Shown here: in pieces, positions 8,263 to 15,402 of the stretch
Layout of the letters: every line of letters begins with the position of its first letter
Numbering within the stretch: the stretch's first letter is position 1
DNA from: Tahibacter harae
Lineage (GTDB): Bacteria; Pseudomonadota; Gammaproteobacteria; Xanthomonadales; Rhodanobacteraceae
NCBI RefSeq assembly: GCF_024437735.1
Contig: NZ_JANFQO010000033.1
Coordinates: forward strand, 1-38,117
DNA: 38,117 nucleotides
Direction of reading: 5' to 3'
The notes under the pieces: generated by a model
Databases searched by the model: none
What the model was told of the DNA's origin: nothing
What the model saw: the letters and a program-made list of their open reading frames with translations, nothing else
Translations under genes and position numbers: made by a program

Positions 8263-9435
8263 TCAGGAACCGCCGCGCGGGACGAGGAAGCGCTGACCCT
8301 GGAACGACAGCACTACGCCGTCGCTGCGGATCTCGGTGACGCGCACTTCGCCGCCCAACTCGTCGCCCTCGACCTGGCGGTTGCCATTGAGGACGACGAA
8401 ACGCTGCGCCGGCGTCGCGCTGTAGACGTGCATGGACAGCTTCAGCGCCGGCAGTTCCTTGCGCACGTTGTACGGCAGTTGCCAATACGCCGGCAATTGC
8501 TCCAGCGGCGGCGCCGCGGCGGCCACGGGCTGGGGTGGCGGCGGCGTGGGCGGCGGCGGCACGGCGGCGGGCTGCGGCTTCTGCGCCGCGGCGGCCACTG
8601 GCTGGGCCGGCGGCGGCGTGGGCGGCGCGGTGGCAGCGGCCGGTTGCGGTTTCTGCGCCGCGGCCACGGGTTGGGCGGGCGGCGGCGGCAGCGACGGCGG
8701 TGCGGCCGGCGTGGACTTGGACACGGCGGCCACGGGCGGCGGTGCGGACTGGTCTTCCGGCGGCGCCGCGCTGGGGAAGGACGGCGGCTGGCGCGTGGCC
8801 GGCTGTCCCGCGGCGGTGGCGGCGGCCGGAGTGGCGGCGAGCTGTTTTTCCTTGACCGCCATCTTCGCGGCGACGCCGGCCGGATCGTTCAGCGGCGTTT
8901 CCGGCGGCGGCGTACCCAGGGCCAGCGGCGCGGCTTCGCCCGGAGCCAGCGGGTTGGCGCCCGGCGGATGCGGCTCGGATTCGCGCTCGGCCACTTCCTT
9001 GACCGTGGGCGGATTGCTCGGCGCCGGCGCCTGGTGGTTCAGCCGCGGCGGCGGCGCCAGGCTGGTCACCACGTTGGTATTGGCCGTGGCGTTGGCGCCC
9101 ATGACGGGGCGGCGCTCGGCGGCGCTGCTGGCGGCCTGGCTGTTCGCGGCAGCGGCGGCAGCGGCGCCGCTTGCCGGAACGTTTGCCGGCGCATCTGCGG
9201 TCCTGGCCTTGCCGGCGGTCTGGCTGGCGGGAGCGGCGGCCTGGGCCGGCGCTTCCGGCGCGCGGTCGCGCGACAGCCACCAGCCCGCGCCCAGGGCGGC
9301 GGCGATCGCCACGGCCAGGTAGGGCAGCAGGGTGCGGCGCCGGCGCGTGGCGGCGAACGGCGTGCCCAGATTGGGCGGCTCGCCCAGGCGGCGCTGCTGT
9401 TCGGCCTTCTTCAAGGCTTCATGGATCAGAGACAT
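8263..9435 (-). CDS. gspB: GspB-like type II secretion assembly protein
   Basis: A 390-residue inner-membrane protein. The N-terminus MSLIHEALKKAEQQR is the classic GspB cytoplasmic segment, followed by one transmembrane helix (about 35-55). A very long Pro/Ala linker (about 60-310) spans the periplasm. The C-terminal T2SSB domain (about 320-390) starts at YWQLPYNVRKELPALKLSMH and contains F-V-V-L-N-G and a V-T-E-I-R-S-D-G-V segment. With GspA/ExeA, GspB helps insert the secretin through the peptidoglycan in type II secretion. The start is ATG 9435 because the family begins there; an upstream in-frame ATG at 9471 would overlap the preceding gene by 20 bases. Confidence 0.9.
   Translation of the reverse strand: MSLIHEALKKAEQQRRLGEPPNLGTPFAATRRRRTLLPYLAVAIAAALGAGWWLSRDRAPEAPAQAAAPASQTAGKARTADAPANVPASGAAAAAAANSQAASSAAERRPVMGANATANTNVVTSLAPPPRLNHQAPAPSNPPTVKEVAERESEPHPPGANPLAPGEAAPLALGTPPPETPLNDPAGVAAKMAVKEKQLAATPAAATAAGQPATRQPPSFPSAAPPEDQSAPPPVAAVSKSTPAAPPSLPPPPAQPVAAAQKPQPAAATAPPTPPPAQPVAAAAQKPQPAAVPPPPTPPPPQPVAAAAPPLEQLPAYWQLPYNVRKELPALKLSMHVYSATPAQRFVVLNGNRQVEGDELGGEVRVTEIRSDGVVLSFQGQRFLVPRGGS
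8521..8715. repeat. Tandem repeat encoding the Pro/Ala linker of the GspB-like protein
   Basis: Three imperfect copies of a unit of roughly 66-70 bp encode PPTPPPAQPVAAAAQKPQPA-type segments. The copies differ by point changes and short indels in multiples of three, so the frame is kept. Such linkers vary in length by slippage between strains. Confidence 0.7.
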
Positions 9436-9451
9436 GGGTACTTGGATCCGT

Positions 9452-11044
9452 TCATTCCACATTACGGGCAAGGCGCGGCCCGTCGGCCGCCAGTGACGAC
9501 AGGGCGAACAGCGTCTCCGGGCCTACGATGCCGTCGGCGGTCAGGCCGTAGGCGCTCTGCAGCTTGCGGATGCGTTCTTCCAGGGCGGCGTCGAAGAACG
9601 CCGGTCCCAGGCTTGCCTCGGTATTGCCGTCCAGCCGGGCCAGCTGCTGCTTGATCCAGGCCACGGCGGGGCCGGCATCGCCGCCGCGCAGCGGCACCGG
9701 CGTGTCGGCCGGCAGGCGCCAGGTCGCAACGAAGCCGCCCTGCCAGAGGCGGGCGAGTTCGTCGCGGCTGAGGCGATAGCCGATGCCGGCGAAGTCTAGC
9801 CTAACCGTGTCGCCGGACACGCCGCGCAGCAGGACCAGGCCGCGCTTGCCGGCGTGTTCCAGCTCCAGCAGCAGCGGGCGGTCAAAGCGCAGCAGCTGGT
9901 CCAGCGTGGCGCGGCCGCGCAGGCAGTCGAAGCCGGGGAAGACCTGGGTCTGGCAGCGCGCCGCCTCGGCCACGCCGACGTCGCGCGAAGACACCTGCCA
10001 GCGCGCCAGCAACTGGGTCCAGGCCATCAGGTCGGCCCCTTCGACCGTACCCAGTTTCTCGCCCAGCAGCCTGGCAGCGTCGGGTGCCGGTTGCGCCGGC
10101 GGTGCGGCGGCCGGTGCGGGCGGCGGCGGCGCCGGCCTGCGCTGCAGCCAGGCATAGCCGCCGGCCAGGCCGGCCAGCAGCAGGGCGAGCACGGCCCAGC
10201 GTCCATAGCGGCGCAGGTAGTAGCGCGCGTGGCCGGGCAGGGTCTCGTCGGCGGCGAGATCGACCAGGCGTTCGCCCAGGCTATCGGTCTCGCGCGCGAA
10301 GCCGGCCATCAGGGCGCGGTCGGCGATCACGTTGATCAGGCGCGGAATGCCGCCGGAACGCTGGTACAGCGCACGCAGGCCCAGGCGCGAGAACGGCAGC
10401 TTGCGCGAGCCGGCGACCGCCATGCGGTGGCGCACGTAGGCCTCGCATTCCTCGGCGTTCAGCGGCGTGAGGTGGTAGCGCGCGGTGATGCGCTGGGCCA
10501 GCTGGCGCAGGTCCTCGCGCTCCAGCAGGCGGCGCAGCTCGGGCTGGCCCAGCAGGATGATCTGCAGCAGCTTCTGCGTCGGCGTTTCCAGGTTGGTCAG
10601 CAGGCGCACCTGTTCCAGCGCCTCGACCGAGAGATTCTGCGCCTCGTCCACGATCAGCACCACGCGCAGGCCCTGGGCGTAGGCGTCGAGCAGGAAGGTG
10701 TTGAGCGTGTCGACCAGGCTCTTGAGGCTGCCGCGGCGGCCTTCGATGTCGAGTTTGAGTTCCTCGCACACCGTCTCCACCAGCTCCACCGGCGACAGGT
10801 TGGGATTGAGCACCAGGGCGACGCGGGTGTTTTCCGGCAGTTGTTCCAGCAGCAGGCGGCATAGCGTGGTCTTGCCGGTGCCGACCTCGCCGGTCAGCTG
10901 CACGAAGCCGCCGGAGCCGCCCTTGCCTATGCCGTAGAGCAGGTGCGCGAGCGCGTCCCGGTGGCGCTCGCTCAGGAACACGTAGCGCGGATCGGGCGTG
11001 ATCGAGAACGGCGTTTCCTTGAGACCGTAGTGCTCCAGATACAT
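9452..11044 (-). CDS. gspA: ExeA/GspA-like AAA ATPase with peptidoglycan-binding domain
   Basis: A 530-residue inner-membrane ATPase. The start MYLEHYGLKETPFSITPDP is diagnostic of the ExeA family. Walker A is GEVGTGKT (52-59) and Walker B VLIVDEAQN (Asp133-Glu134). The AAA module ends near 270. One transmembrane helix (about 282-300) leads into a Pro-rich linker, a C39-like domain (about 345-440) and a C-terminal PG_binding_1 domain (about 455-525, KLQSAYGLTADGIVGPETL). The family uses ATP to remodel peptidoglycan so that the type II secretin can multimerise. The frame is open 337 codons upstream, but ATG 11044 starts the conserved core. It precedes gspB by 16 bases, forming one operon. The rest of the type II machinery is not in the window. 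Confidence 0.93.
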   Translation of the reverse strand: MYLEHYGLKETPFSITPDPRYVFLSERHRDALAHLLYGIGKGGSGGFVQLTGEVGTGKTTLCRLLLEQLPENTRVALVLNPNLSPVELVETVCEELKLDIEGRRGSLKSLVDTLNTFLLDAYAQGLRVVLIVDEAQNLSVEALEQVRLLTNLETPTQKLLQIILLGQPELRRLLEREDLRQLAQRITARYHLTPLNAEECEAYVRHRMAVAGSRKLPFSRLGLRALYQRSGGIPRLINVIADRALMAGFARETDSLGERLVDLAADETLPGHARYYLRRYGRWAVLALLLAGLAGGYAWLQRRPAPPPPAPAAAPPAQPAPDAARLLGEKLGTVEGADLMAWTQLLARWQVSSRDVGVAEAARCQTQVFPGFDCLRGRATLDQLLRFDRPLLLELEHAGKRGLVLLRGVSGDTVRLDFAGIGYRLSRDELARLWQGGFVATWRLPADTPVPLRGGDAGPAVAWIKQQLARLDGNTEASLGPAFFDAALEERIRKLQSAYGLTADGIVGPETLFALSSLAADGPRLARNVE

Positions 11045-11401
11045 GCGGCCAGGGTTCCTCGACGGCAGCCGGCGCGCCGTTCTGGCGTGCGGGGCGGGCA
11101 AGCTTAACCGATGCCATCTGCCTGCCCGCGTTAAAAAATCGCTGGAACGCCCTGCGCCGGCGGCCGGCCCGGGCCGGTTCGCCGCGGCGTGCGCGGCTAT
11201 GGAGCGCTGCGCCGGCGGAATGGTTCCGCGGCTGCCGCGGCGTGGCGGCAGCCGGCATCGCCGCACTTTCCGCAACGCCCATGGACAATCCGTGCAACGG
11301 GGCTGTTGGGGGAATTCTCCGTCTTGTACGTCTTCCGACTGCCGCGCGTACGGGCAGGTTCGGGCGGAGCAAGACAAGTCATTGTTTTTACGGAGAATTT
11401 C
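11045..11401. other. Intergenic region between divergent gspA and secreted repeat-protein genes
   Basis: A 357-bp divergent control region without a supported gene. Open frames across it are GC-driven extensions. Its notable content is a 10-bp inverted repeat that pairs with the ribosome binding site of the downstream plus-strand gene (11313-11322 with 11390-11399). No clear sigma-70 promoter was found by eye. Confidence 0.6.
11313..11399 (+). promoter_or_regulatory. Possible ribosome-binding-site sequestering hairpin
   Basis: AATTCTCCGT (11313-11322) is the exact reverse complement of ACGGAGAATT (11390-11399), which contains the GGAG of the gene starting at 11402. CTTGT (11323-11327) can extend the stem with ACAAG (11374-11378) after a bulge. 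If transcription starts upstream, the leader could mask the ribosome binding site. The role is inferred from sequence only. Confidence 0.4.
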
Positions 11402-13066
11402 ATGCAACGACGCAAAATCCTGTCCATCCTGCTGCTGTCCTGCCCGGCGCTGGCCCTGGCTGAGGGCCCGCAGATCCAGAGCACCTTCACCGACACCTGG
11501 CGCGTGATCGCCGCAAACCGGGCCAACGTGCCCATGACTGGCCTGCAGAACGTGGAGCGCGATATCCGCAACGTCTGGCTGGCCGACAACGGCAGCGGCC
11601 GCTTCACCTTCGCGGCCGAGAACTCGGCCGATTACGGCCTCTGGGCCGGCACCCTCGCCATCGGCGCCAGTTCGACGCGCTTCTTCCAGATCGGCGTGGC
11701 CGGCGCCACCGGTCCCGGCCGCAGCGGCGGCGAAGCCGGCCACGTGTTCCACGAGCGCTACCAGAGCCAGTACTACATCGACGCCGGCGCCGAAGGCCAG
11801 CGGGTATTCCTCGCCCGCGCCGGCGCGCCCGGCGCCTCGTCCGCCCAGACCACCAACGGCGCCTGGCGCTGGGACGGCTCGCGCAATATCGAGGTCTCGC
11901 GCAACGGCGACAGCGGCGCGCTGGGGCCGGGCCTGGGGGCGGGCTGGAGCATCTCCAGCGTCATGCGCCTGCAAGCCGCCCGCAACGGGCAGGTACTGAT
12001 CGACGCCACCCTGGCCCGCGCCGGCGGTGGCGGCGGCAGCGCGGTGATCAAGCATGTGCCCGGCGTGGGCAACACCACCTGCGTGCTGTCGGGTTCCACC
12101 GATCCGAACTATTCCCCCAACGTGGGCAGCCTGGTGTTCGGCGAGTGGTTCTCCAGTCTGGATCTGCGCAGCATCGACGCCGACGGCCGCATCTACACCT
12201 ATTTCGACAACGATTCAGGTGTTCGCGACGGCATCTGGGAGATCTGCAACGGCCCGCCGCGCGCGATCGCGGTCAACAACGAACCCGGCCCGCGCGGCCC
12301 GGGCCTGACCGTGGACTCGCGCTTCTCCTTCATGATGTCCCCGCCCATGCCCGGCCCGGCCGGCGCGATCTACTTCGGCGCCACGGCGGCCGTGCCCAGC
12401 GGGCCCAGCACGCTGATGCTCGACGGCATCTTCCTGCACGAAGGCGGCAGCAACCGGCCCATCGTGCTGCAGGGCGATGCCGGCGCCTATTCGCCGAACT
12501 GGCAGGGCACCACCTTCGGTCCCATGCGCTTCAACACGATTGCGGTGAACGGCCGCACTATCGCCTTCGACGCCGTCGCCACCAACGGCAGCACCAATTA
12601 CGAAGGCATGTGGCGCATCACCAAGGGCGGCACGGCGCAGCCGGTCGCCATCATCGGCGACACCGGCGCGTGGTCGCCGGGCGGCGGCCTGCGCTGGAGC
12701 CAGCTGATGGAACGCATCGTCTACGGCAACGGCGACATCGTGCTGCGCGCAAAGACCTCGGACAACGTCTACGCCCTGTGGCTGTTCGAGCCGGGCCAGC
12801 CGCCGCGGCGCATCCTGGCCGAAGGCCAGACCTTCCCGCTGCAGACCACGTCCGGCCTGGTCAACCCGGTCATTAACGACATCTCGCTGCCGAGCAACAA
12901 CACCTCGTCCACGCCGCGCTTCGGCCCGGGTACTTCGGCCGGCCTGGACGGCTGGACCAACCGCGACGGCCAGCTGCTGGCCCGCCTGTCGCTGGAAGGC
13001 TACGGCTACGTCTGGGCTGTCACGCGCCCGTCGGAGCACATCTTCCGCGACGACTTCCAGCGCTGA
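11402..13066 (+). CDS. Secreted tandem-repeat protein, DUF7453-like, with C-terminal FRDDFQ tag
   Basis: A 554-residue exported protein of unknown function. The signal peptide is MQRRKILSILLLSCPALALA-E. The mature part contains repeated N/D-x-x-G-x-x-x-F modules each ending in G-x-W (DNGSGRFTFAAENSADYGLW, DADGRIYTYFDN...DGIWEI, NGRTIAFDAV...YEGMWRI, NGDIVLRAKT...YALWLF), alternating with phrases such as G-D-x-G-A-x-S-P. This resembles choice-of-anchor NxxGxxAF repeat proteins and probably folds as a beta-propeller-like structure. It ends in HIFRDDFQR, very similar to the end of the secreted protein at 24578-26695. The start is fixed by GGAG six bases before ATG 11402. A role on the cell surface is inferred. 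Confidence 0.85.
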   Translation: MQRRKILSILLLSCPALALAEGPQIQSTFTDTWRVIAANRANVPMTGLQNVERDIRNVWLADNGSGRFTFAAENSADYGLWAGTLAIGASSTRFFQIGVAGATGPGRSGGEAGHVFHERYQSQYYIDAGAEGQRVFLARAGAPGASSAQTTNGAWRWDGSRNIEVSRNGDSGALGPGLGAGWSISSVMRLQAARNGQVLIDATLARAGGGGGSAVIKHVPGVGNTTCVLSGSTDPNYSPNVGSLVFGEWFSSLDLRSIDADGRIYTYFDNDSGVRDGIWEICNGPPRAIAVNNEPGPRGPGLTVDSRFSFMMSPPMPGPAGAIYFGATAAVPSGPSTLMLDGIFLHEGGSNRPIVLQGDAGAYSPNWQGTTFGPMRFNTIAVNGRTIAFDAVATNGSTNYEGMWRITKGGTAQPVAIIGDTGAWSPGGGLRWSQLMERIVYGNGDIVLRAKTSDNVYALWLFEPGQPPRRILAEGQTFPLQTTSGLVNPVINDISLPSNNTSSTPRFGPGTSAGLDGWTNRDGQLLARLSLEGYGYVWAVTRPSEHIFRDDFQR

Positions 13067-13326
13067 AGCAACACCGCGCCGGCGTGGTCCTGCCGCGCCG
13101 GCGTTCCGGCCGCCTGCAGTCGCTGATGCACTGCGCCGGTGGACGGTGCCGCTTGACGAATCCGCCAGTACTTGTGGCGTAGGCCGTGTAAACTGGGCGG
13201 GCGTCGCCATTCAACGATGCGTTTCCTCAGCCGTTCCGGGTCTGCCCCCTACCGTACCGTTCCGCTCGCGGAACCCGCGGCGGCGGATCTCAGGGATCAG
13301 GAACGTCCACTATCCCGGGGGTATCA

Positions 13327-14031
13327 ATGGATCACACCGCACAACAATTTCCGGAATCCGGCCTTGGCGTAAGCCGGGTCGAGTTCATCCGCTCGGCCTA
13401 CATGCACCTGGCCGGCGCGATCGTCGGCTTCACCCTTCTTTCGGCCATCCTCTACGCCACCGGCTTCGGCCAGGCCGCGCTCAAGCTCATGGGCGCGAGC
13501 AAGTGGATCTGGCTGGGCTTTCTCGGTGCCTTCATGGTCGTGGGCTGGTTCGCCACGAACCTGGCCGACAACGCCGAAAGCAACCAGAAGCAGCTGGTCG
13601 GCCTGGGCGTCTACGTGCTCGCCGAAGCCCTGATCTTCTCTCCGCTGTTCGCCCTGGCCGGCCTGATCGCGCCGGGCGCGATCGGCGCCGCCGCCTTCAT
13701 CACCCTGGTGCTGGTGGGCGGCCTGACCTATACCGCATTCACGGTCAAGACCGATTTCTCCTTCCTCGGCAGCATCCTCAAGGTAGCCGGCTTCGTCGCG
13801 CTGGGCGCCATCGTCGCCAGCCTGATCTTCGGCTTCAGCCTGGGCATCTGGTTCTCGGCCATCATGGTGATCTTTGCCGGCGGCTGCGTGCTGTACGACA
13901 CCGGCCAGATCATCCACCACTACCCGACCGACCGGCCGGCAGGCGCCGCGCTGCACCTGTTCGCCTCGATCGCGCTGATGTTGTGGTACGTGCTGCGCAT
14001 CCTGCTGTCGCTGGCCAGCAGCGACGATTGA
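13327..14031 (+). CDS. Bax inhibitor-1/YccA family membrane protein
   Basis: A 234-residue inner-membrane protein with about seven transmembrane helices. It carries the BI-1 hallmarks: an early R-x-x-Y-M-H-L segment, G-G-L-T-Y-T-A-F in the middle and the late C-V-L-Y-D-T-G-Q-I-I-H-H motif with its conserved acidic residue. E. coli members (YccA, YbhL) modulate FtsH proteolysis or ion leak; the exact job here is unknown. The start ATG 13327 follows a GGGGG run. It is flanked by unrelated genes and by a GC-rich hairpin 12 bp after its stop. Confidence 0.9.
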   Translation: MDHTAQQFPESGLGVSRVEFIRSAYMHLAGAIVGFTLLSAILYATGFGQAALKLMGASKWIWLGFLGAFMVVGWFATNLADNAESNQKQLVGLGVYVLAEALIFSPLFALAGLIAPGAIGAAAFITLVLVGGLTYTAFTVKTDFSFLGSILKVAGFVALGAIVASLIFGFSLGIWFSAIMVIFAGGCVLYDTGQIIHHYPTDRPAGAALHLFASIALMLWYVLRILLSLASSDD

Positions 14032-14043
14032 TGCGGAAAACCT

Positions 14044-14066
14044 GGCGGGCGCGCGGCGCGCCCGCC
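14044..14066. terminator. GC-rich hairpin after the BI-1 gene
   Basis: Perfect 10-bp stem (14044-14053 with 14057-14066) and a CGG loop, 12 bp past the stop codon at 14031. There is no T-run after it, so it may stop transcription poorly or only stabilise the 3' end. Confidence 0.4.
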
Positions 14067-14293
14067 GGCGGTGGGTCCAGGGACGGACCGCCGCTGCGCG
14101 CATCGAAGGATGCGCCGCCAAGACGGCTACTGCAAAGTAGCCGGTCCTCAGGGATGAACGGCACGGCTCCCCGCCTGCCTTTCGCTGTCCGCCGCATGGG
14201 GATGCGGCCTCACCGTTTCATTTCACACCATCCACAACCGCCGACCTCGTCGCCCTGTGCGCCGGGACAGGCATTTCGTCAGGGGAAAATTAC

Positions 14294-14740
14294 ATGTTGG
14301 GAAAATTGCGCAGTTTCGTGATCTTGCTGGTGCTGATCATCGGCGGCCCGGTCATGCTGTTCGCCGGTTTCAAGGAAGCCAAGGACAGCAAGGCCCTGGC
14401 TGACCACGGCGTCACCGCCGAAGCCGCCGTCACCGAGGTCACCTGGAAGACCAAGCGCGGCAGCGAACGCAACTTCCACGCCAAGATCACCTTCGTCACC
14501 AGCGACAACCGCACCATCAACGAAGACGTCAGCCTGCCCACCGACCTGGGCAAGCAGGTGCGCGACGCGCCGGAAGACAAGCCCGTCACGCTGAGCGTGA
14601 AGTACCTGCCGGAAGATCCCAGCACGGTGACCCTGGCCGATCACAAGGACGAATCGGGCTTCATGTACGGCGTGGGCGCGCTGATGCTGCTGGCCGGCAT
14701 CGGCATGCTGGTCTGGATGGTGCGCAAGAAATCCGCCTGA
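14294..14740 (+). CDS. DUF3592-like membrane protein
   Basis: A 148-residue protein with a transmembrane helix at each end (about 8-26 and 124-143) and a soluble beta-rich middle (about 35-115). The middle holds the W-K-T-K-R-G, V-x-L-P-x-D and V-K-Y-L-P-E-D-P-S segments seen in DUF3592 proteins, which are small inner-membrane proteins of unknown function. AGGGGA lies about ten bases before ATG 14294. The preceding 250 bp carry no gene. No operon partner is evident. Confidence 0.75.
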   Translation: MLGKLRSFVILLVLIIGGPVMLFAGFKEAKDSKALADHGVTAEAAVTEVTWKTKRGSERNFHAKITFVTSDNRTINEDVSLPTDLGKQVRDAPEDKPVTLSVKYLPEDPSTVTLADHKDESGFMYGVGALMLLAGIGMLVWMVRKKSA

Positions 14741-14874
14741 GCCGTTCAGGCGTCTAAATCGCGGCTAAAGCGCATCCGCGCGCCGCGTGGCGGGACCGCA
14801 AGGGCCCGCCTAAGATCGCCCCGAATGCGCCGCGCCGGTGGTTTTCCCGGCGCGGCGCCCTGTCCGGCGGCTCC

Positions 14875-15283
14875 ATGAAACGTCTGTTGCTGATAGCCGC
14901 GTTGGTTGGGCTGGCTCTCGCCGCTGGAACGCAGGCTCTCGCCGCCGCCTGTACCGCGCTGTTGCCGAACGAAAAAGGCGTCGCTGGGCTGATGCTGTTC
15001 GGCCAGCCCCGTCGGTGTCGGGCGCGGTCATCGAAGGCAATGGCACCGTGCCGGACGGCACCAGGGAGTGTCTGCTCGAAAAAACGGCGGAACTGGTGAC
15101 GCTGGTAAAGGCCAGCGACCTCTATCGTCAGTTTGAAGCAATGCCGCCTGTCGCTCGGAGCGCAGGCCAATTGAAGCCGGCGAAACGCCCGGCAGCGTCA
15201 CAGAGCGCCGCCTGGGCGCAGAAGAATTGGGTGAAATCGTGCGGGCGACGCCGCTGTATCGCGAACTGCACGCGATGCGCTGA
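14875..15283 (+). pseudogene. Small secreted protein gene broken by two frameshifts
   Basis: Three segments in successive frames read as one protein. Segment 1 (from ATG 14875) has a clear signal peptide ending LAAGTQALA-A and continues to LMLFGQ near 15008. Segment 2 (from about 15009) reads SVSGAVIEGNGTVPDG through ASDLYRQFEAMP near 15145. Segment 3 (from 15173) reads EAGETPGSVTERR and ends ATPLYRELHAMR at 15283. Each junction needs the same correction, one missing base. If repaired it would give about 136 residues. Segments 2 and 3 both hold an E-L-x-x-[LI]-V-[KR]-A-[ST]-x-L-Y-R-x-[FL] unit, so they look like diverged internal repeats. No family was recognised. Either a decayed gene or two read errors at one locus. 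Confidence 0.6.
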
Positions 15284-15355
15284 GTGCGCTTGGTTGCGCC
15301 GCCCTGGTCGCGGGGAAGAGGCGTGTGCCGGCCGCGCTTCCGGTGAAACGAAGCG

Positions 15356-15391
15356 CCTGCGGAGCGCCGGCCCGGAGCCGGCCTCCGCAGG
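15356..15391 (-). terminator. Large hairpin downstream of putA
   Basis: CCTGCGGAG (15356-15364) pairs with CTCCGCAGG (15383-15391), and an inner GCCGGC pair (15366-15371 with 15377-15382) extends the stem. It starts 12 bp past the putA stop on the minus strand. A weak T-containing stretch (TTCGTTT) follows in that direction. A likely terminator. Confidence 0.6.
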
Positions 15392-15402
15392 GTCTTGCAG
15401 GC

